NCBI RefSeq assembly: GCF_014656195.1
Contig: NZ_BNBY01000032.1
Coordinates: 11,426 to 75,425 of the forward strand
Direction of reading: 5' to 3'
DNA from: Kitasatospora xanthocidica
Lineage (GTDB): Bacteria > Actinomycetota > Actinomycetes > Streptomycetales > Streptomycetaceae
DNA length: 64,000 bases
In this document: piece by piece, positions 54,623-63,670 of the stretch
Position numbering within the stretch: the stretch's first letter is position 1
Layout of the letters: every line of letters begins with the position of its first letter
The notes under the pieces: generated by a model
The model's input: only the letters and a program-made list of their open reading frames with translations
Databases searched by the model: none
What the model was told of the DNA's origin: nothing
Made by a program: the position numbers and the translations under genes

Positions 54623-57544
54623 GTGGAGTACCTGGAGGACGACGATCCCGAGACGATCGGCCCGTACCGGCTCTTCGGCCGGCTCGGCCGGGGCGGCTGG
54701 GGCAACGTCTACTACGCCCGGCGCACCGGCCACGACGTACGGTTCGGACGCGGCGTGGCGCTCAAGACCATCCGCCCCGACCGGCTCGCGCGCGACCCCG
54801 AGCTCTTCCGCCGCCGCTTCGACCGCGAGGTCGTGGCCGCCCGCGCGGTCGACAGCGCCTACACCGCCGAGGTGGTCGACGCCGACACCGGCGCCGCCGA
54901 ACCCTGGTTCGCCACCTGCTACATCCGCGGCGTCGACCTGGCCACCGCCCTGGAGGTCTGCGGCGGCCCGCTGCCACTGCGCACCTGGCGGGTGCTCGCC
55001 ACCGGCCTGGTCAACGCGCTGGACGCCATCCACGCGGCCGGCCTGGTCCACCGCGACCTCAAACTCGGCAACGTCCTGCTGGCCGGCGCCGGACCGCGGG
55101 TCATCGACTTCGGCATCGCCCGCCACCTCGACCCCGCCGACGAGACCGTGCTGACAGGTACCCAGGTCCCCGCGACGATCACCTTCGCCGCGCCCGAGCA
55201 ACTGCTCTACCAGGAGGTCGGCCCGGCCTGCGACGTCTTCGCGCTGGGCCTGGTCCTCGCCTCCGTCGCCCTCAACGGCAACCCCTTCGGCCCGGGGATC
55301 CCCAGGCAGATCGCCTCCAACATCCTCAACGGACGGCCGCGGCTGGACGGGCTGCCGCCGGAGGTGGACCGGGTGGTCCGCCCCTGCCTGGAACCGCACC
55401 CGGACGACCGCCCCAGGCTCGCCGACCTCGCGGCCCTGCTGCCGGACGCCCCGCCCAAGGCACGCGACTGGTTCCCGCCGGCGCTCTGGGCGGCGGTCGA
55501 GGAACGCTCCGGCCTGGCCGTCGACCTGGAGGAACCCCTGCGCCGCCGCCCGGCAGCGGCGGCGGCGCAGCCACGGCCCGGCGCGGCGTCCGGGGCCGAG
55601 CCGACCCGGGTCGACCCGCTCGCCGAAGCGCCGATCGAAGCGCCGACCGAATCGCTCGCCGCGTTCGGCGCCCGGCTGCGGCTGGAACACGACCTGGGGC
55701 CCACACCGACCACCGCGCAGGGCGGCCAGGGCACCACCCTGCCGCCGCCCCGGCCTTCCGTGCCTTCCGCGCCTTCCGCGCCTTCCGCGCCTTCCGCGCC
55801 TTCCGTCCCTCCCGCGCCTCCCGTGCTTCCCCGGCGGCCGGAGGAGCAGCAGCCGCCCGGATCGGAGCAGACGGCCGTCCTGTCCCGGCCCACCCCCGCC
55901 GCTTCGCCCGCGCCCACGCCGCCGCTCCGGAGCGGCGTTCCCGGCGCCAAGTACCGGGCCGGCGCGCGGGCCGGGGACCCCGAGGCCATGCACCGGCTCG
56001 CCGCCAGCCACCGCAGCGCCCGGGACTGGGGCGCGGCCTTGTGGTGGTACCGGAAGGCCGCCGAGGCGGGCCGGGCCGGGGCGGCCGGCGAGGCCGCCGG
56101 GATGATCGAACGCCACCTCCCCGAGCGCCGCGAGCAACTCCTCGCCTTCCACCGGATGGCGGCCGAGGCCGGGGACACCGCGTCGATGATGCGGCTGGGC
56201 GAACTGCTGCGGGAGGGCGAGGGAGTGACCGGGCCGATGGAGGCCATCGCCTGGTACGAGCGCGCGGCGGCCCGCCGGCACGAGGGCGCACCCGGGGCAG
56301 CGGCCAGGGTCCGCGCCGCCCTGGTCGAACGGTTCGGCCCGCTGACCGAGGAACAGCTGGCGGTGCTGCGGCGCCACGAACTCGCCGCGGCCGAACGGAA
56401 GGTCACGGCGATGCTGGCGCTCGGCACCTGGCACCAGGGCCGCAAGCGCGACGAGCAGGCCCTCGGCTGGTTCCTGCGGGCCGCCGCCGAGGGCAGCCCG
56501 CACGGCACGACGATGGCCGCCAACCTGCTCAACCGGGATCCCGCCCGGCAGACCGAGGCGGCCGAGTGGTACCACCGGGCGGCCCGGCTCGGCAGCGTGG
56601 ACGCCGCGCTGTGGGTGGGCCGCCGAACCCGCGACGAGGGCCGGCTCCCCGAGGCCCTGGAACAGCTGCGCCCGGCCGCGGAGAAGGGCCATGTGCCGTC
56701 CCTGAAGGACATGGGGGAGATCCTGGAACGGCTCGGCCGGCCGCGGGAGGCACTGGAGCACTACGCCCGGGCCGGCGCGAAGGGGGACGTCCAGGCCAAG
56801 AAGGAGGCCCGCCGGGTCCGCCGCGCCCTGGGCCTGGCGGACACCACGCCGCAGGACCCCGCGCCGGCGGAACCCTCGCCTGTACCCCCGCCCCCGCCCG
56901 TACCGCCGGCTGCGCCCCTGCCCGTACCGCCCGTGCCCGCCCCGCCCGCGCCCGTACCGCCCGCGCCCGTACCGCCTGCGCCCGTACCGCCTGCGCCGCG
57001 TGCCGAGGCGGAGGCCCACGAGCGGGAGGGCCGGACGGCGGAGGCGCTGGAGGCCTTCACCCGGGCCGAGGTCGCGGGCGACCCGGACGCCAAGCACGAC
57101 GTGGCCCGGCTCTGCCTGCTGCTGCGCGAGGACTCCACCGACCGGCTCGAACGCCGGCGCCTGCGCAAGCGCGCGCTCAAGCGCTACCGCGACCTCGCCG
57201 AGGCGGGGGACCTCGGGGCGGTGGCGGTCCTGGTCGACCTCGACGCCGTCAACGCGCACCACTGGCTGCTGCTGGCCGCCATGGCCGGGGAGGTCACCGC
57301 CATGCGCCGGGTGGCCCGGATCCGCCTGGAGGACCGCGACCACTGGACCGCCCTCGCCTGGCTGCGGCGGGCCGCCGAAGCCGGCGACACCGGGGCCTGG
57401 ACGGAGGGCGCCGAGATCCACGAACAGCGCGGCGGTCACCGCCAGGCGCTCGCCTGGTACCGCTGGGCGCAGGAGCACGGCGACACCGACGCGCAGCGGC
57501 AGATCGCCCGCCTGGAGGCCGCGCACCCGGAGGCCGCGGACTGA
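54623..57544 (+). CDS. Ser/Thr protein kinase with Sel1/TPR-like repeats
   Basis: A 973-residue protein. Residues 10-270 form a Hanks-type kinase: GRGGWG loop (22-27), VALK with Lys48, HRDLKLGN (Asp145, Asn150) and DFG (162-164), all intact. A Ser/Pro-rich linker follows, then Sel1-like repeats (RAGARAGDPEAMHRLAASHR, AAEGSPHGTTMAANLLN, AAEKGHVPSLKDMGEI), a second Pro-rich linker with a 15-bp DNA repeat, and further repeats to the end. There is no transmembrane segment. GTG 54623 is preferred (GAGGGG upstream). FHA in the preceding protein would recognise its phosphothreonines. Confidence 0.85.
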   Translation: MEYLEDDDPETIGPYRLFGRLGRGGWGNVYYARRTGHDVRFGRGVALKTIRPDRLARDPELFRRRFDREVVAARAVDSAYTAEVVDADTGAAEPWFATCYIRGVDLATALEVCGGPLPLRTWRVLATGLVNALDAIHAAGLVHRDLKLGNVLLAGAGPRVIDFGIARHLDPADETVLTGTQVPATITFAAPEQLLYQEVGPACDVFALGLVLASVALNGNPFGPGIPRQIASNILNGRPRLDGLPPEVDRVVRPCLEPHPDDRPRLADLAALLPDAPPKARDWFPPALWAAVEERSGLAVDLEEPLRRRPAAAAAQPRPGAASGAEPTRVDPLAEAPIEAPTESLAAFGARLRLEHDLGPTPTTAQGGQGTTLPPPRPSVPSAPSAPSAPSAPSVPPAPPVLPRRPEEQQPPGSEQTAVLSRPTPAASPAPTPPLRSGVPGAKYRAGARAGDPEAMHRLAASHRSARDWGAALWWYRKAAEAGRAGAAGEAAGMIERHLPERREQLLAFHRMAAEAGDTASMMRLGELLREGEGVTGPMEAIAWYERAAARRHEGAPGAAARVRAALVERFGPLTEEQLAVLRRHELAAAERKVTAMLALGTWHQGRKRDEQALGWFLRAAAEGSPHGTTMAANLLNRDPARQTEAAEWYHRAARLGSVDAALWVGRRTRDEGRLPEALEQLRPAAEKGHVPSLKDMGEILERLGRPREALEHYARAGAKGDVQAKKEARRVRRALGLADTTPQDPAPAEPSPVPPPPPVPPAAPLPVPPVPAPPAPVPPAPVPPAPVPPAPRAEAEAHEREGRTAEALEAFTRAEVAGDPDAKHDVARLCLLLREDSTDRLERRRLRKRALKRYRDLAEAGDLGAVAVLVDLDAVNAHHWLLLAAMAGEVTAMRRVARIRLEDRDHWTALAWLRRAAEAGDTGAWTEGAEIHEQRGGHRQALAWYRWAQEHGDTDAQRQIARLEAAHPEAAD
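55754..55807 (+). repeat. 9-bp tandem repeat in kinase gene, six units
   Basis: CCTTCCGCG-like units encode a Pro-Ser-Ala/Val linker between the kinase domain and the Sel1 repeats. In-frame unit changes would alter linker length only. Confidence 0.9.
56948..56992 (+). repeat. 15-bp tandem repeat in kinase gene, three units
   Basis: GCGCCCGTACCGCCC and two near-identical units code for Ala-Pro-Val-Pro-Pro in the second linker. Related imperfect units extend back to about 56895. Confidence 0.9.
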
Positions 57545-57668
57545 GACGGAACGGCGGGGCGCGGCGGGGCGGGGCGAACCGGGCACGGGCGGGACCATTG
57601 CAGAGCTGTTGCACGGGGAGTGGCCCGGCTCACAGCCGTTCGGGTGCGGAGCATGATCGACTCGTCCG

Positions 57669-58694
57669 ATGCACCAGTTCGAGAAGTCCAGCCGTCCGCT
57701 GACGGGCCGTCGGCCGGGAGCGGCCGCCGCGGCGGTCGCCGCCGTCCTGCTCACCGGCTGCGGGTCCCAGGTCACCGGGGCGGGCGGCACCCTGGCGCCG
57801 TCCGGCAGCGCCGGGCCGTGCGGGGTGGCGCTGCCGTCGCCCACCGCCGGCGCCCAGGTGCCGTCCGCGCTCGCCCGGGACGGGGTGCGGATCACCGCCG
57901 TCAACGCGGCCTGCGCGGAGTACGAGGTGACCAACCGGGGCACCGAACCGTCCGACGTCACGGTGCAGTTCGGCCTGTTCTCCCCGGCCGGCGCCGTGAA
58001 GGACTACGTGACGGAGACCGTCGCCGCGGTCGCCCCCGGGGCCACCGTGAAGCAGCGGCTCGACCTGAACGGGACCACGCCGACGGCCGGGCCGGGGTCC
58101 GGCGCGGCGTTCCCGCCGATCGAACCGGTCCAGCCGACGCGTCCGGGCACCGGCCCGGCCGCGCCGGGCGCCGCACCGCAGCTGAAGATCACCAAGGTCC
58201 GCAGCGTGCCCACCGCCGAGGCCCCGCGGCCCGACGGCCCCTGCCCGGCCTCCGGCCTGCGGCTGTACGCCGACGAGGGCGACGCCGCGATGGGCCTGCG
58301 CGTGCTCGGCCTGCACCTGCGCAACTGCGGCACGGCCACGGTCGACCTCGACGGCTACCCGACCCTGCAACTCCTCGACCTGGAGCACCGGCCCGTCGAC
58401 GGGGTGCGGCTGCTGTCCGGCGGCGCCGAGATCGCCACCGGCACCGGCGCCGACAACCCGCCGCAGAAGATCGCGCTGCGCCCGGGCGAGGGCGCCCGCG
58501 CCACCCTGGTGTGGCGCAACACCACCCTGGACGGCGCCCCGGAGAACGTCCCCTACGTCAGGGTCCGCGCCACCCCGGACGCGGCCCCCGTGACGGTCAC
58601 CCCCGAACTCGACCTGGGCACCACCGGCCGCCTGGGCATCGGCGCCTGGGCCCGGGAGTCCGGCGACCCGCGCCCCGCGAGCAGGCCGTCCTGA
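57669..58694 (+). CDS. DUF4232 lipoprotein
   Basis: A 341-residue exported lipoprotein. Basic N-terminus, hydrophobic core AAAAAVAAVLLTGC with lipobox LTGC at about residue 32. Two halves follow: a DUF4232-like or FxLYD-like part, a Pro-rich linker, and a DUF4232 domain with PCPASGLRLYADEGDAA, LGLHLRNCGTATVDLDGYP. Such proteins are common cell-surface lipoproteins of unknown function in Streptomyces. The ribosome binding site is poor. The stop codon lies inside a 16-bp tandem repeat. Confidence 0.8.
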   Translation: MHQFEKSSRPLTGRRPGAAAAAVAAVLLTGCGSQVTGAGGTLAPSGSAGPCGVALPSPTAGAQVPSALARDGVRITAVNAACAEYEVTNRGTEPSDVTVQFGLFSPAGAVKDYVTETVAAVAPGATVKQRLDLNGTTPTAGPGSGAAFPPIEPVQPTRPGTGPAAPGAAPQLKITKVRSVPTAEAPRPDGPCPASGLRLYADEGDAAMGLRVLGLHLRNCGTATVDLDGYPTLQLLDLEHRPVDGVRLLSGGAEIATGTGADNPPQKIALRPGEGARATLVWRNTTLDGAPENVPYVRVRATPDAAPVTVTPELDLGTTGRLGIGAWARESGDPRPASRPS

Positions 58695-58735
58695 CACCCC
58701 GCCGTCCTGACACCCCGCTGTCCTGACACCCCGCC
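58688..58735 (+). repeat. 16-bp tandem repeat, three units
   Basis: GTCCTGACACCCCGCC occurs three times (one base differs in unit 2) between the convergent lipoprotein and WD40 genes. The first unit contains the TGA stop of the lipoprotein gene. Confidence 0.9.
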
Positions 58736-58745
58736 GGCCCACCGC

Positions 58746-60812
58746 TCAGCCGCAGCCCGGACGGTAGGGGACGGCGGGCAGCAGCCGGGACCACTCCTCG
58801 CGGGGCAGCGGCGCGCGCAGCACGGCGCAGGCCCGGGCGGCGGCGGTGCCCGGGGCGAGGGTCCACAGCGCGGCGGCGCCGTCGTCGCCGCCGACCAGGG
58901 CGCGCCCGTCGGGCAGGAAGGCCAGGGCCTCCAGCGACTGCCCCGGGCCGGTGACGGTGGCCGGGGCGGAGGCGGCGGCCGGGTCCCACAGCCGCAGCCG
59001 GCCGCCGCGGCCGACGCCGGCCACGGCGCGGCCGTCGGGGGTGAAGGCGAGGGCCTGGACGGTGTCGTCGCCCACCGGGTGCTCGCCGACGTCCAGCCGC
59101 CGCCCGGTGCGGGTGTCCCAGACGTGGACGAGCCGGTCGTTGCCGGTGGTGGCGAGCTGCCGGCCGTCCGCGCTGACGGCGATCCGGCGCACCAGGTCGT
59201 CGTGCCGGAACGGGCTCTGCCGCACCCCGTCGGCCGGGTCGGCGACGGCGAGCAGGTGGACGTACTGGGAGTCGTGGGCGAAGGCCAGTTCGGCGCCGTC
59301 GCCGAGGAAGGCGAGCGACAGGACGCGGTCCTTGTCGTCGTGCCGGCGCGGGCGCAGCGGTGAGCCGTCCGGGGCGCCGGTGAGCAGCCGTCCGTCCGCG
59401 GTGGCCGCCGCCAGGAGCGAGCCGTCGGGGCTGAGGGCGACGGCCGTGGGCTCGTCGCCGATGCCGGCCGAGGCGCGCGGCGACCCGTCCACGGCGCCGT
59501 ACACGCGCAGGGAGCCGTCGGCGCCGGCGCTCACCAGGGTGCGGCCGGCCCGGTCGAAGGCCAGGGCGGTGACGGCCCTGCCGGTCGGCGCGGTGACGGT
59601 GACCAGGCGGGGCGCCGGTCCGGCCACGTCCCACAGCGCGGTGCGGCCGTCGGCGGTGGCGACCGCCGCCCGGTCCCCGGCCGAGGCGACGGCGGTGACC
59701 GGCGGACGGTCCGGGCCCGGTGCCAGGTCGGTGCCGCGCCGCAGGTCCCAGACCAGCACGCTGCCGGACGGCGAGCTGATCCCGGCCGAGGTGACGACGG
59801 TGCGGTTGTCGCCGCCGACGGCGACACCGAGGACGAAGGTGGGGTGGCCGCGCAGCTCGGCGGTGACCCGCCGGGTGGGCAGGTCCCAGACCAGGGCGCT
59901 GCGGTCGGCGCCGCCGGAGACCAGGGCGGTGCCGTCGGGGGTGAGGCCGAGCGCGTTGACCGAGCCGAGGTGACGGGCCGGCAGGTCGGTGACCGGCCAG
60001 TCCTGCGGCTCGTCCTCCTCCCCGGTGGCCGCGCTCCCGGCGCTACCGATGTCGCCGCCCGCCGCGCCGCCCGCCGGGGGCCGCCACAGCCGGATGCCGC
60101 CCTGCTCGTCGCCGACCGCCAGCAGCCCCCCGTCGGCCGCGAAGGCCAGCGAGCGCGGGGACGGCGAACGCCCCGAGAACACCACCGGCGCCCCGCCGTC
60201 CGCCCGCGCCGGCGCGTCCAGGTCCCGCACCAGTACGGTGCCGTCGGTGGCCGCCGAGGCGATCCGGTGCCCCGCGCCGAAGCCGAGGCCCTGGATCACC
60301 CCGGCGTGGTCGACCAGGGTGCGCACCGGCGGGGCGGCGCCCGCGTCGGTGCGCCACACCCACACCCGCCCCGGCAGGTCGGCGTCGCTGGTGCCCGCCG
60401 CGAGCAGCGCGCCGTCCCGGCTGAACGCCAGCCGCTTGGCGACGGTGGACGCGCCGGTGGCGCTCGGCGGCATCACCGGGGAGGGCAGCCGCTGCCGGTC
60501 GGCCACCCGCCACAGCAGCACCCGCCGCTGCGGGTCACGGGTGAGCGCGGCCGCCAGCAGCCGCCCGTCCGGGCTGAACTCCACGTCCTGCACGGGATGG
60601 CCCACCTCTCCCTGCAGTTCGGCGACCAGGGCGGTGGTGGCGGTGTCCCACAGCGCCACCCGGCCCCGCGAGTCGCCGGTGGCGACCAGCCGGCCGTCGG
60701 GGCTGAGCGCCAGCGCGTTGACGCCCCACCGGAAACCGGGGATCCGCCCGGCCAGGTACTGGGTCTGGGTGCTCAGCACCGCGTCGTCCGCGCTGCGGCG
60801 CAGCTCCGGCAC
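58746..60812 (-). pseudogene. WD40-repeat half of a broken XRE-STAND-WD40 gene
   Basis: The frame codes for about 688 residues of WD40 propeller repeats (GVNALALSPDGRLVATGDSR, VALWDT, and many similar blades) to the stop at 58746. Full-length relatives begin with an XRE HTH and a STAND-type NTPase. Here the frame begins abruptly at ELRRSADDAVLSTQTQ, a sequence typically just after the NTPase and transmembrane part. A TnpB element lies directly upstream and a matching HTH fragment lies beyond it at 62358, so the NTPase part is missing. A GTG at 60812 could still allow expression of the propeller alone. Confidence 0.7.
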
Positions 60813-60819
60813 CCCGGCC

Positions 60820-62357
60820 GCGGCGACCCGGCGGATGACAACGAGGACTCGGCAGATCCGGAGAGCCCGACGAAGGCTGATCCGTTGTGCTCCGTCAGCC
60901 CTTTGGCCGAGCAGATCTGCCCAGGTCCAGTTTGGGCCATGAGACCGACCTTCCTCCTCCGCGTTGGTGGCCGCGAGCCCGGTATGGACACCGGCGGCGG
61001 GTAGCCGGCTCGATCGGGGCGGTCGCCGGTGCCCAGCACCTGACCAGAGCGGCGGAGACCGCCGCGTTGTCAGAGCTGCGCGCTAGGTTGACCACGACGA
61101 TCGGAGGGAGGTGTTCCACGATGTTGTCCGGTCGTAAGTATCGGCTTGAACTCGATCAGGCACAGGCTGAGTTGTGTGAGACCTTCGGCAACATCTGCCG
61201 CGACGTGTGGAATACCGCTCTTGAACAGCGTCGGGAGTACCGACGCCGTGGGGCATGGATGAACTACGTCCCGCAAGCTGCCGAGTTGGTCGACGCGAAG
61301 AAGGACTTCCCCTGGCTCAAGGATGCCCCCTCGCACGTGTTGCAGCAGACCCTTCGCGATCTGGACCGAGCGTGCCGGGAACATGGCATATTCAAGGTCA
61401 GGTGGCGTTCCAGGACCCGCTGGTCTCCGTCGTTCCGCTTCCCGGCCGGGAACCTGATCACTGTGGAGCGGATCGGCCGTAAGTGGGGCCGCGCGAAGCT
61501 GCCGAAGCTCGGATGGGTTCGGTTTCGCTGGTCCCGCCCGCTCGGCGGCGAGGTCCGTTCGGCCACGGTCACTCGCCAGAGGCAGCACTGGTTTGTCTCC
61601 TTTCTGGTGGAAACTGGCACGACCACCCCGGAGCAACACGCCATGCCGAACACGGCCGTGGGCGTGGACCGTGGCGTGAAGGTCGCGGTGACGACCAGCG
61701 ACGGAGACTTCCGCGACCGGGCATATGCCACCCCCGGTGAGGCCGCCAGACTGCGTCGGCTGCAGCAGCGACTTGCGCGCTCCAGGCGAGGCAGCAACCG
61801 CCGCAAAGCCGTGTTGGCGAAGATCAACGTCATCACCGGGCGCGTCCGCAACCGGCGTGTCGAGTTCTGCGCACATACCGCATCCGAGCTGGCCACCCGA
61901 AATGCGGTTGTGGTGTTGGAAGACCTCCGCATCCGGTCGATGACCGCCTCAGCGGTTGGCACAGCGGAACAGCCTGGCAGGAACGTCCGAGCCAAAGCCG
62001 GGCTGAACCGGGCCATCCTCAACAAGGGATGGCACATGCTCGAACTCGCGCTGCGCAACGCGGCGCGCACCACCGGAACCAGCGTGGTTCTAGTCAACCC
62101 CGCGTACACGTCACAGACCTGCAACGCCTGCAAGCACGTGGACTCGAAGTCGCGTAACAGCCAAGCCGACTTCCGATGCACCGCCTGTGGACACCAGGAG
62201 CACGCTGACGTGAACGCCGCGAAGAACATCCTCAACGCCGCAGGGCATGCGGTGTCAGGGCGTGGAGACCTCGGCTTTGGCCGGTCTGTGAAGCGCTAAC
62301 CACCGGCGCCGCACGTGCGACCGGAATCCCGGCCCCTCGGGGCCGGGAGGAAGCCAA
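60820..62357 (+). mobile_element. IS200/IS605-superfamily TnpB element (IS1341-like, no TnpA)
   Basis: A tnpB gene with flanking non-coding ends sits between the two halves of the STAND-WD40 gene. The right end has a GC-rich stem-loop (CCCGGCCC...GGGCCGGG, 62328-62347) followed by AGGAAGCCAA, as in reRNA/omegaRNA-type right ends. The right boundary, near 62357, is inferred from where the HTH reading frame resumes. The left boundary, near 60820, is approximate. No tnpA gene is present, so it would need a transposase in trans. Confidence 0.65.
61121..62299 (+). CDS. tnpB: TnpB, RNA-guided transposon nuclease
   Basis: A 392-residue protein with an intact RuvC-like triad: Asp183 (VGVDRGVK), Glu267 (VVLEDLRI) and Asp363 (HADVNAAKNI). 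Between the last two lies the zinc ribbon Cys334, Cys337, Cys353, Cys356 (TCNACKHV, FRCTACGH). Length matches normal TnpB. GGAGGGAGG precedes the ATG. It would use the omegaRNA from the element's right end to cut DNA, promoting element retention. Codon usage is less GC-extreme than its neighbours. Confidence 0.95.
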   Translation: MLSGRKYRLELDQAQAELCETFGNICRDVWNTALEQRREYRRRGAWMNYVPQAAELVDAKKDFPWLKDAPSHVLQQTLRDLDRACREHGIFKVRWRSRTRWSPSFRFPAGNLITVERIGRKWGRAKLPKLGWVRFRWSRPLGGEVRSATVTRQRQHWFVSFLVETGTTTPEQHAMPNTAVGVDRGVKVAVTTSDGDFRDRAYATPGEAARLRRLQQRLARSRRGSNRRKAVLAKINVITGRVRNRRVEFCAHTASELATRNAVVVLEDLRIRSMTASAVGTAEQPGRNVRAKAGLNRAILNKGWHMLELALRNAARTTGTSVVLVNPAYTSQTCNACKHVDSKSRNSQADFRCTACGHQEHADVNAAKNILNAAGHAVSGRGDLGFGRSVKR

Positions 62358-62377
62358 GTGGGACTTGTCGTAGTGCA
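62225..62377 (+). ncRNA. Predicted omegaRNA (reRNA) with guide from flank
   Basis: By analogy with ISDra2-type systems, the scaffold overlaps the 3' end of tnpB and the right-end hairpin, and the guide begins right after the element end. Here the guide would start GTGGGACTTGTCGTAGTG (62358 onward), i.e. sequence of the interrupted HTH gene. The start coordinate is a guess. Confidence 0.45.
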
Positions 62378-62546
62378 CCCGGTGGGCCAGCTCGGACTGC
62401 GAGAAGCCCGCCGCCCGGCGCCGCTCACGCAACGCCGTCCCGAAACCCGGCTCCGGCCCGGGCGCCCCGTCCTCCGCCGGGCCCGGCGGCCGCTGCCCCG
62501 GACCCTGCTGTCCCGGCACCCGCCCGCGCTTGCCCTCCGTGTCCAC
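62358..62546 (-). pseudogene. XRE HTH half of the broken STAND-WD40 gene
   Basis: From a GTG at 62546 the frame gives a Gly/Pro-rich start, then FGTALRERRRAAGFSQSELA and HRVHYDKSH, the front part of an XRE HTH. Homologues continue with the recognition helix and a STAND NTPase. The frame here is interrupted at 62358 by the TnpB element. It is in the same orientation as the WD40 fragment beyond the element. Confidence 0.7.
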
Positions 62547-62828
62547 CCGCCGCCCCCGATCCGGTCGTGTCCCAACCGTCCAACGAGCCCGCCCGGGGCC
62601 GGTCACGGGGTGTCGCACCGACCCCTCGTACGAGTGGGAACGGCAGGTCAGCGGGGTTGTCGGGATGTCCGCACCGGGCGACAACAGGCAACCGGTGCAA
62701 GGCCTGCGGCCGCTGGACGAAGCTCTCGGTGGCAGCAGAACCGACCGGACCGCCACCACCCCGGGGACGACGCACCGTCACCACCCCGCCGTCAGCACCC
62801 CCCAGCCGCACGCAGAGGAGAACCGCCG
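62547..62828. other. Intergenic region upstream of lysozyme gene
   Basis: This 282-base stretch contains the 5' side of the broken HTH gene on the minus strand and the presumed promoter of the lysozyme gene on the plus strand. No clear operator, hairpin or small gene was seen. Confidence 0.5.
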
Positions 62829-63623
62829 ATGAACCCCGTCCCCCGCCGCACGATCCGGGGCCTGCTCCGGGGCACGGCCCGGGCGGCCGCCGTGACCGCC
62901 CTCGCCCTGTCCGCCCTCGGCGCGACGGCACTCGGCCCGGCCGCGAGCGCCGACGCCGGCCCGCAGGCGTACTCCGTGCGCGGCTTCGACAGCTCCCACC
63001 ACAGCCACGACACCGGCCACGGCGACCAGGCCTACGACTGGCCGGCCATCGCCCGCGGCGGCCAGTCCTTCGTCTACCTCAAGGCCACCGACGGCCTCAC
63101 CTTCGACGACGGCTGGTTCACCCGCGACCTCGCCGGCGCCCGCTCGGTGAACCTCATCCACGGCGCCTACCACTTCTTCCGCCCCGACAGCGACGGCACC
63201 GCCCAGGCCGACCACTTCCTCGACGTCACCCGCCGCGCCGGCCACACCGGCACCAAGGCGGGCGAACTGCCACCCGCCCTCGACCTGGAACAGTGCACCC
63301 GCGACGGCCACCGCCTCCAGCTCGCCCAGGTCAAGGCCTTCCTGAAGCGGGTCGAACAGGCCACCGGCACCGCGCCGATCGTCTACACCCGCCGCGACAT
63401 CGTCGACGACTGCCTCGGCGGCACCAAGGAACTGAGCGGCCACCACACCTGGCTCGCCCGCTACGGCACCACCGAACCCCGCCCGCTGCCCGGCGCCACC
63501 GGCTGGGACTTCTGGCAGTACAGCGAGCAGGCCACGGTGCCCGGCACCGCCGGCCACCCCATGGACGCCGACGTCTTCCACGGCGACCGCGCCGCGCTGC
63601 GCCGCCTCGCCCACCTGAACTGA
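62829..63623 (+). CDS. Secreted GH25 family lysozyme
   Basis: A 264-residue exported muramidase. A signal peptide (residues 1-41, ending ASADA) precedes a GH25 TIM-barrel: VRGFDSSHH with the first catalytic Asp, FVYLKATDG, HGAYHFFRPDSDGTAQADHF, and ALDLEQCT with the catalytic Glu. These enzymes hydrolyse MurNAc-GlcNAc bonds. GAGGAGAACC precedes the ATG. It is 47 bases upstream of another secreted wall-active gene, so they may be co-transcribed. Confidence 0.95.
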   Translation: MNPVPRRTIRGLLRGTARAAAVTALALSALGATALGPAASADAGPQAYSVRGFDSSHHSHDTGHGDQAYDWPAIARGGQSFVYLKATDGLTFDDGWFTRDLAGARSVNLIHGAYHFFRPDSDGTAQADHFLDVTRRAGHTGTKAGELPPALDLEQCTRDGHRLQLAQVKAFLKRVEQATGTAPIVYTRRDIVDDCLGGTKELSGHHTWLARYGTTEPRPLPGATGWDFWQYSEQATVPGTAGHPMDADVFHGDRAALRRLAHLN

Positions 63624-63670
63624 CCGAACCTCCGCCCGCACCGTATTCCCCTCGGAAAGGAAACACCGTC

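Noticed and set aside
53312..57961. 1549-codon minus-strand frame across the NYN-FHA and kinase genes
   Set aside because: Low-complexity antisense frame; the plus-strand kinase motifs are unambiguous.
60773..61120. A gene in the left part of the TnpB element
   Set aside because: Frames there are short, lack ribosome binding sites and show no similarity to TnpA (no HUH motif or catalytic Tyr context).
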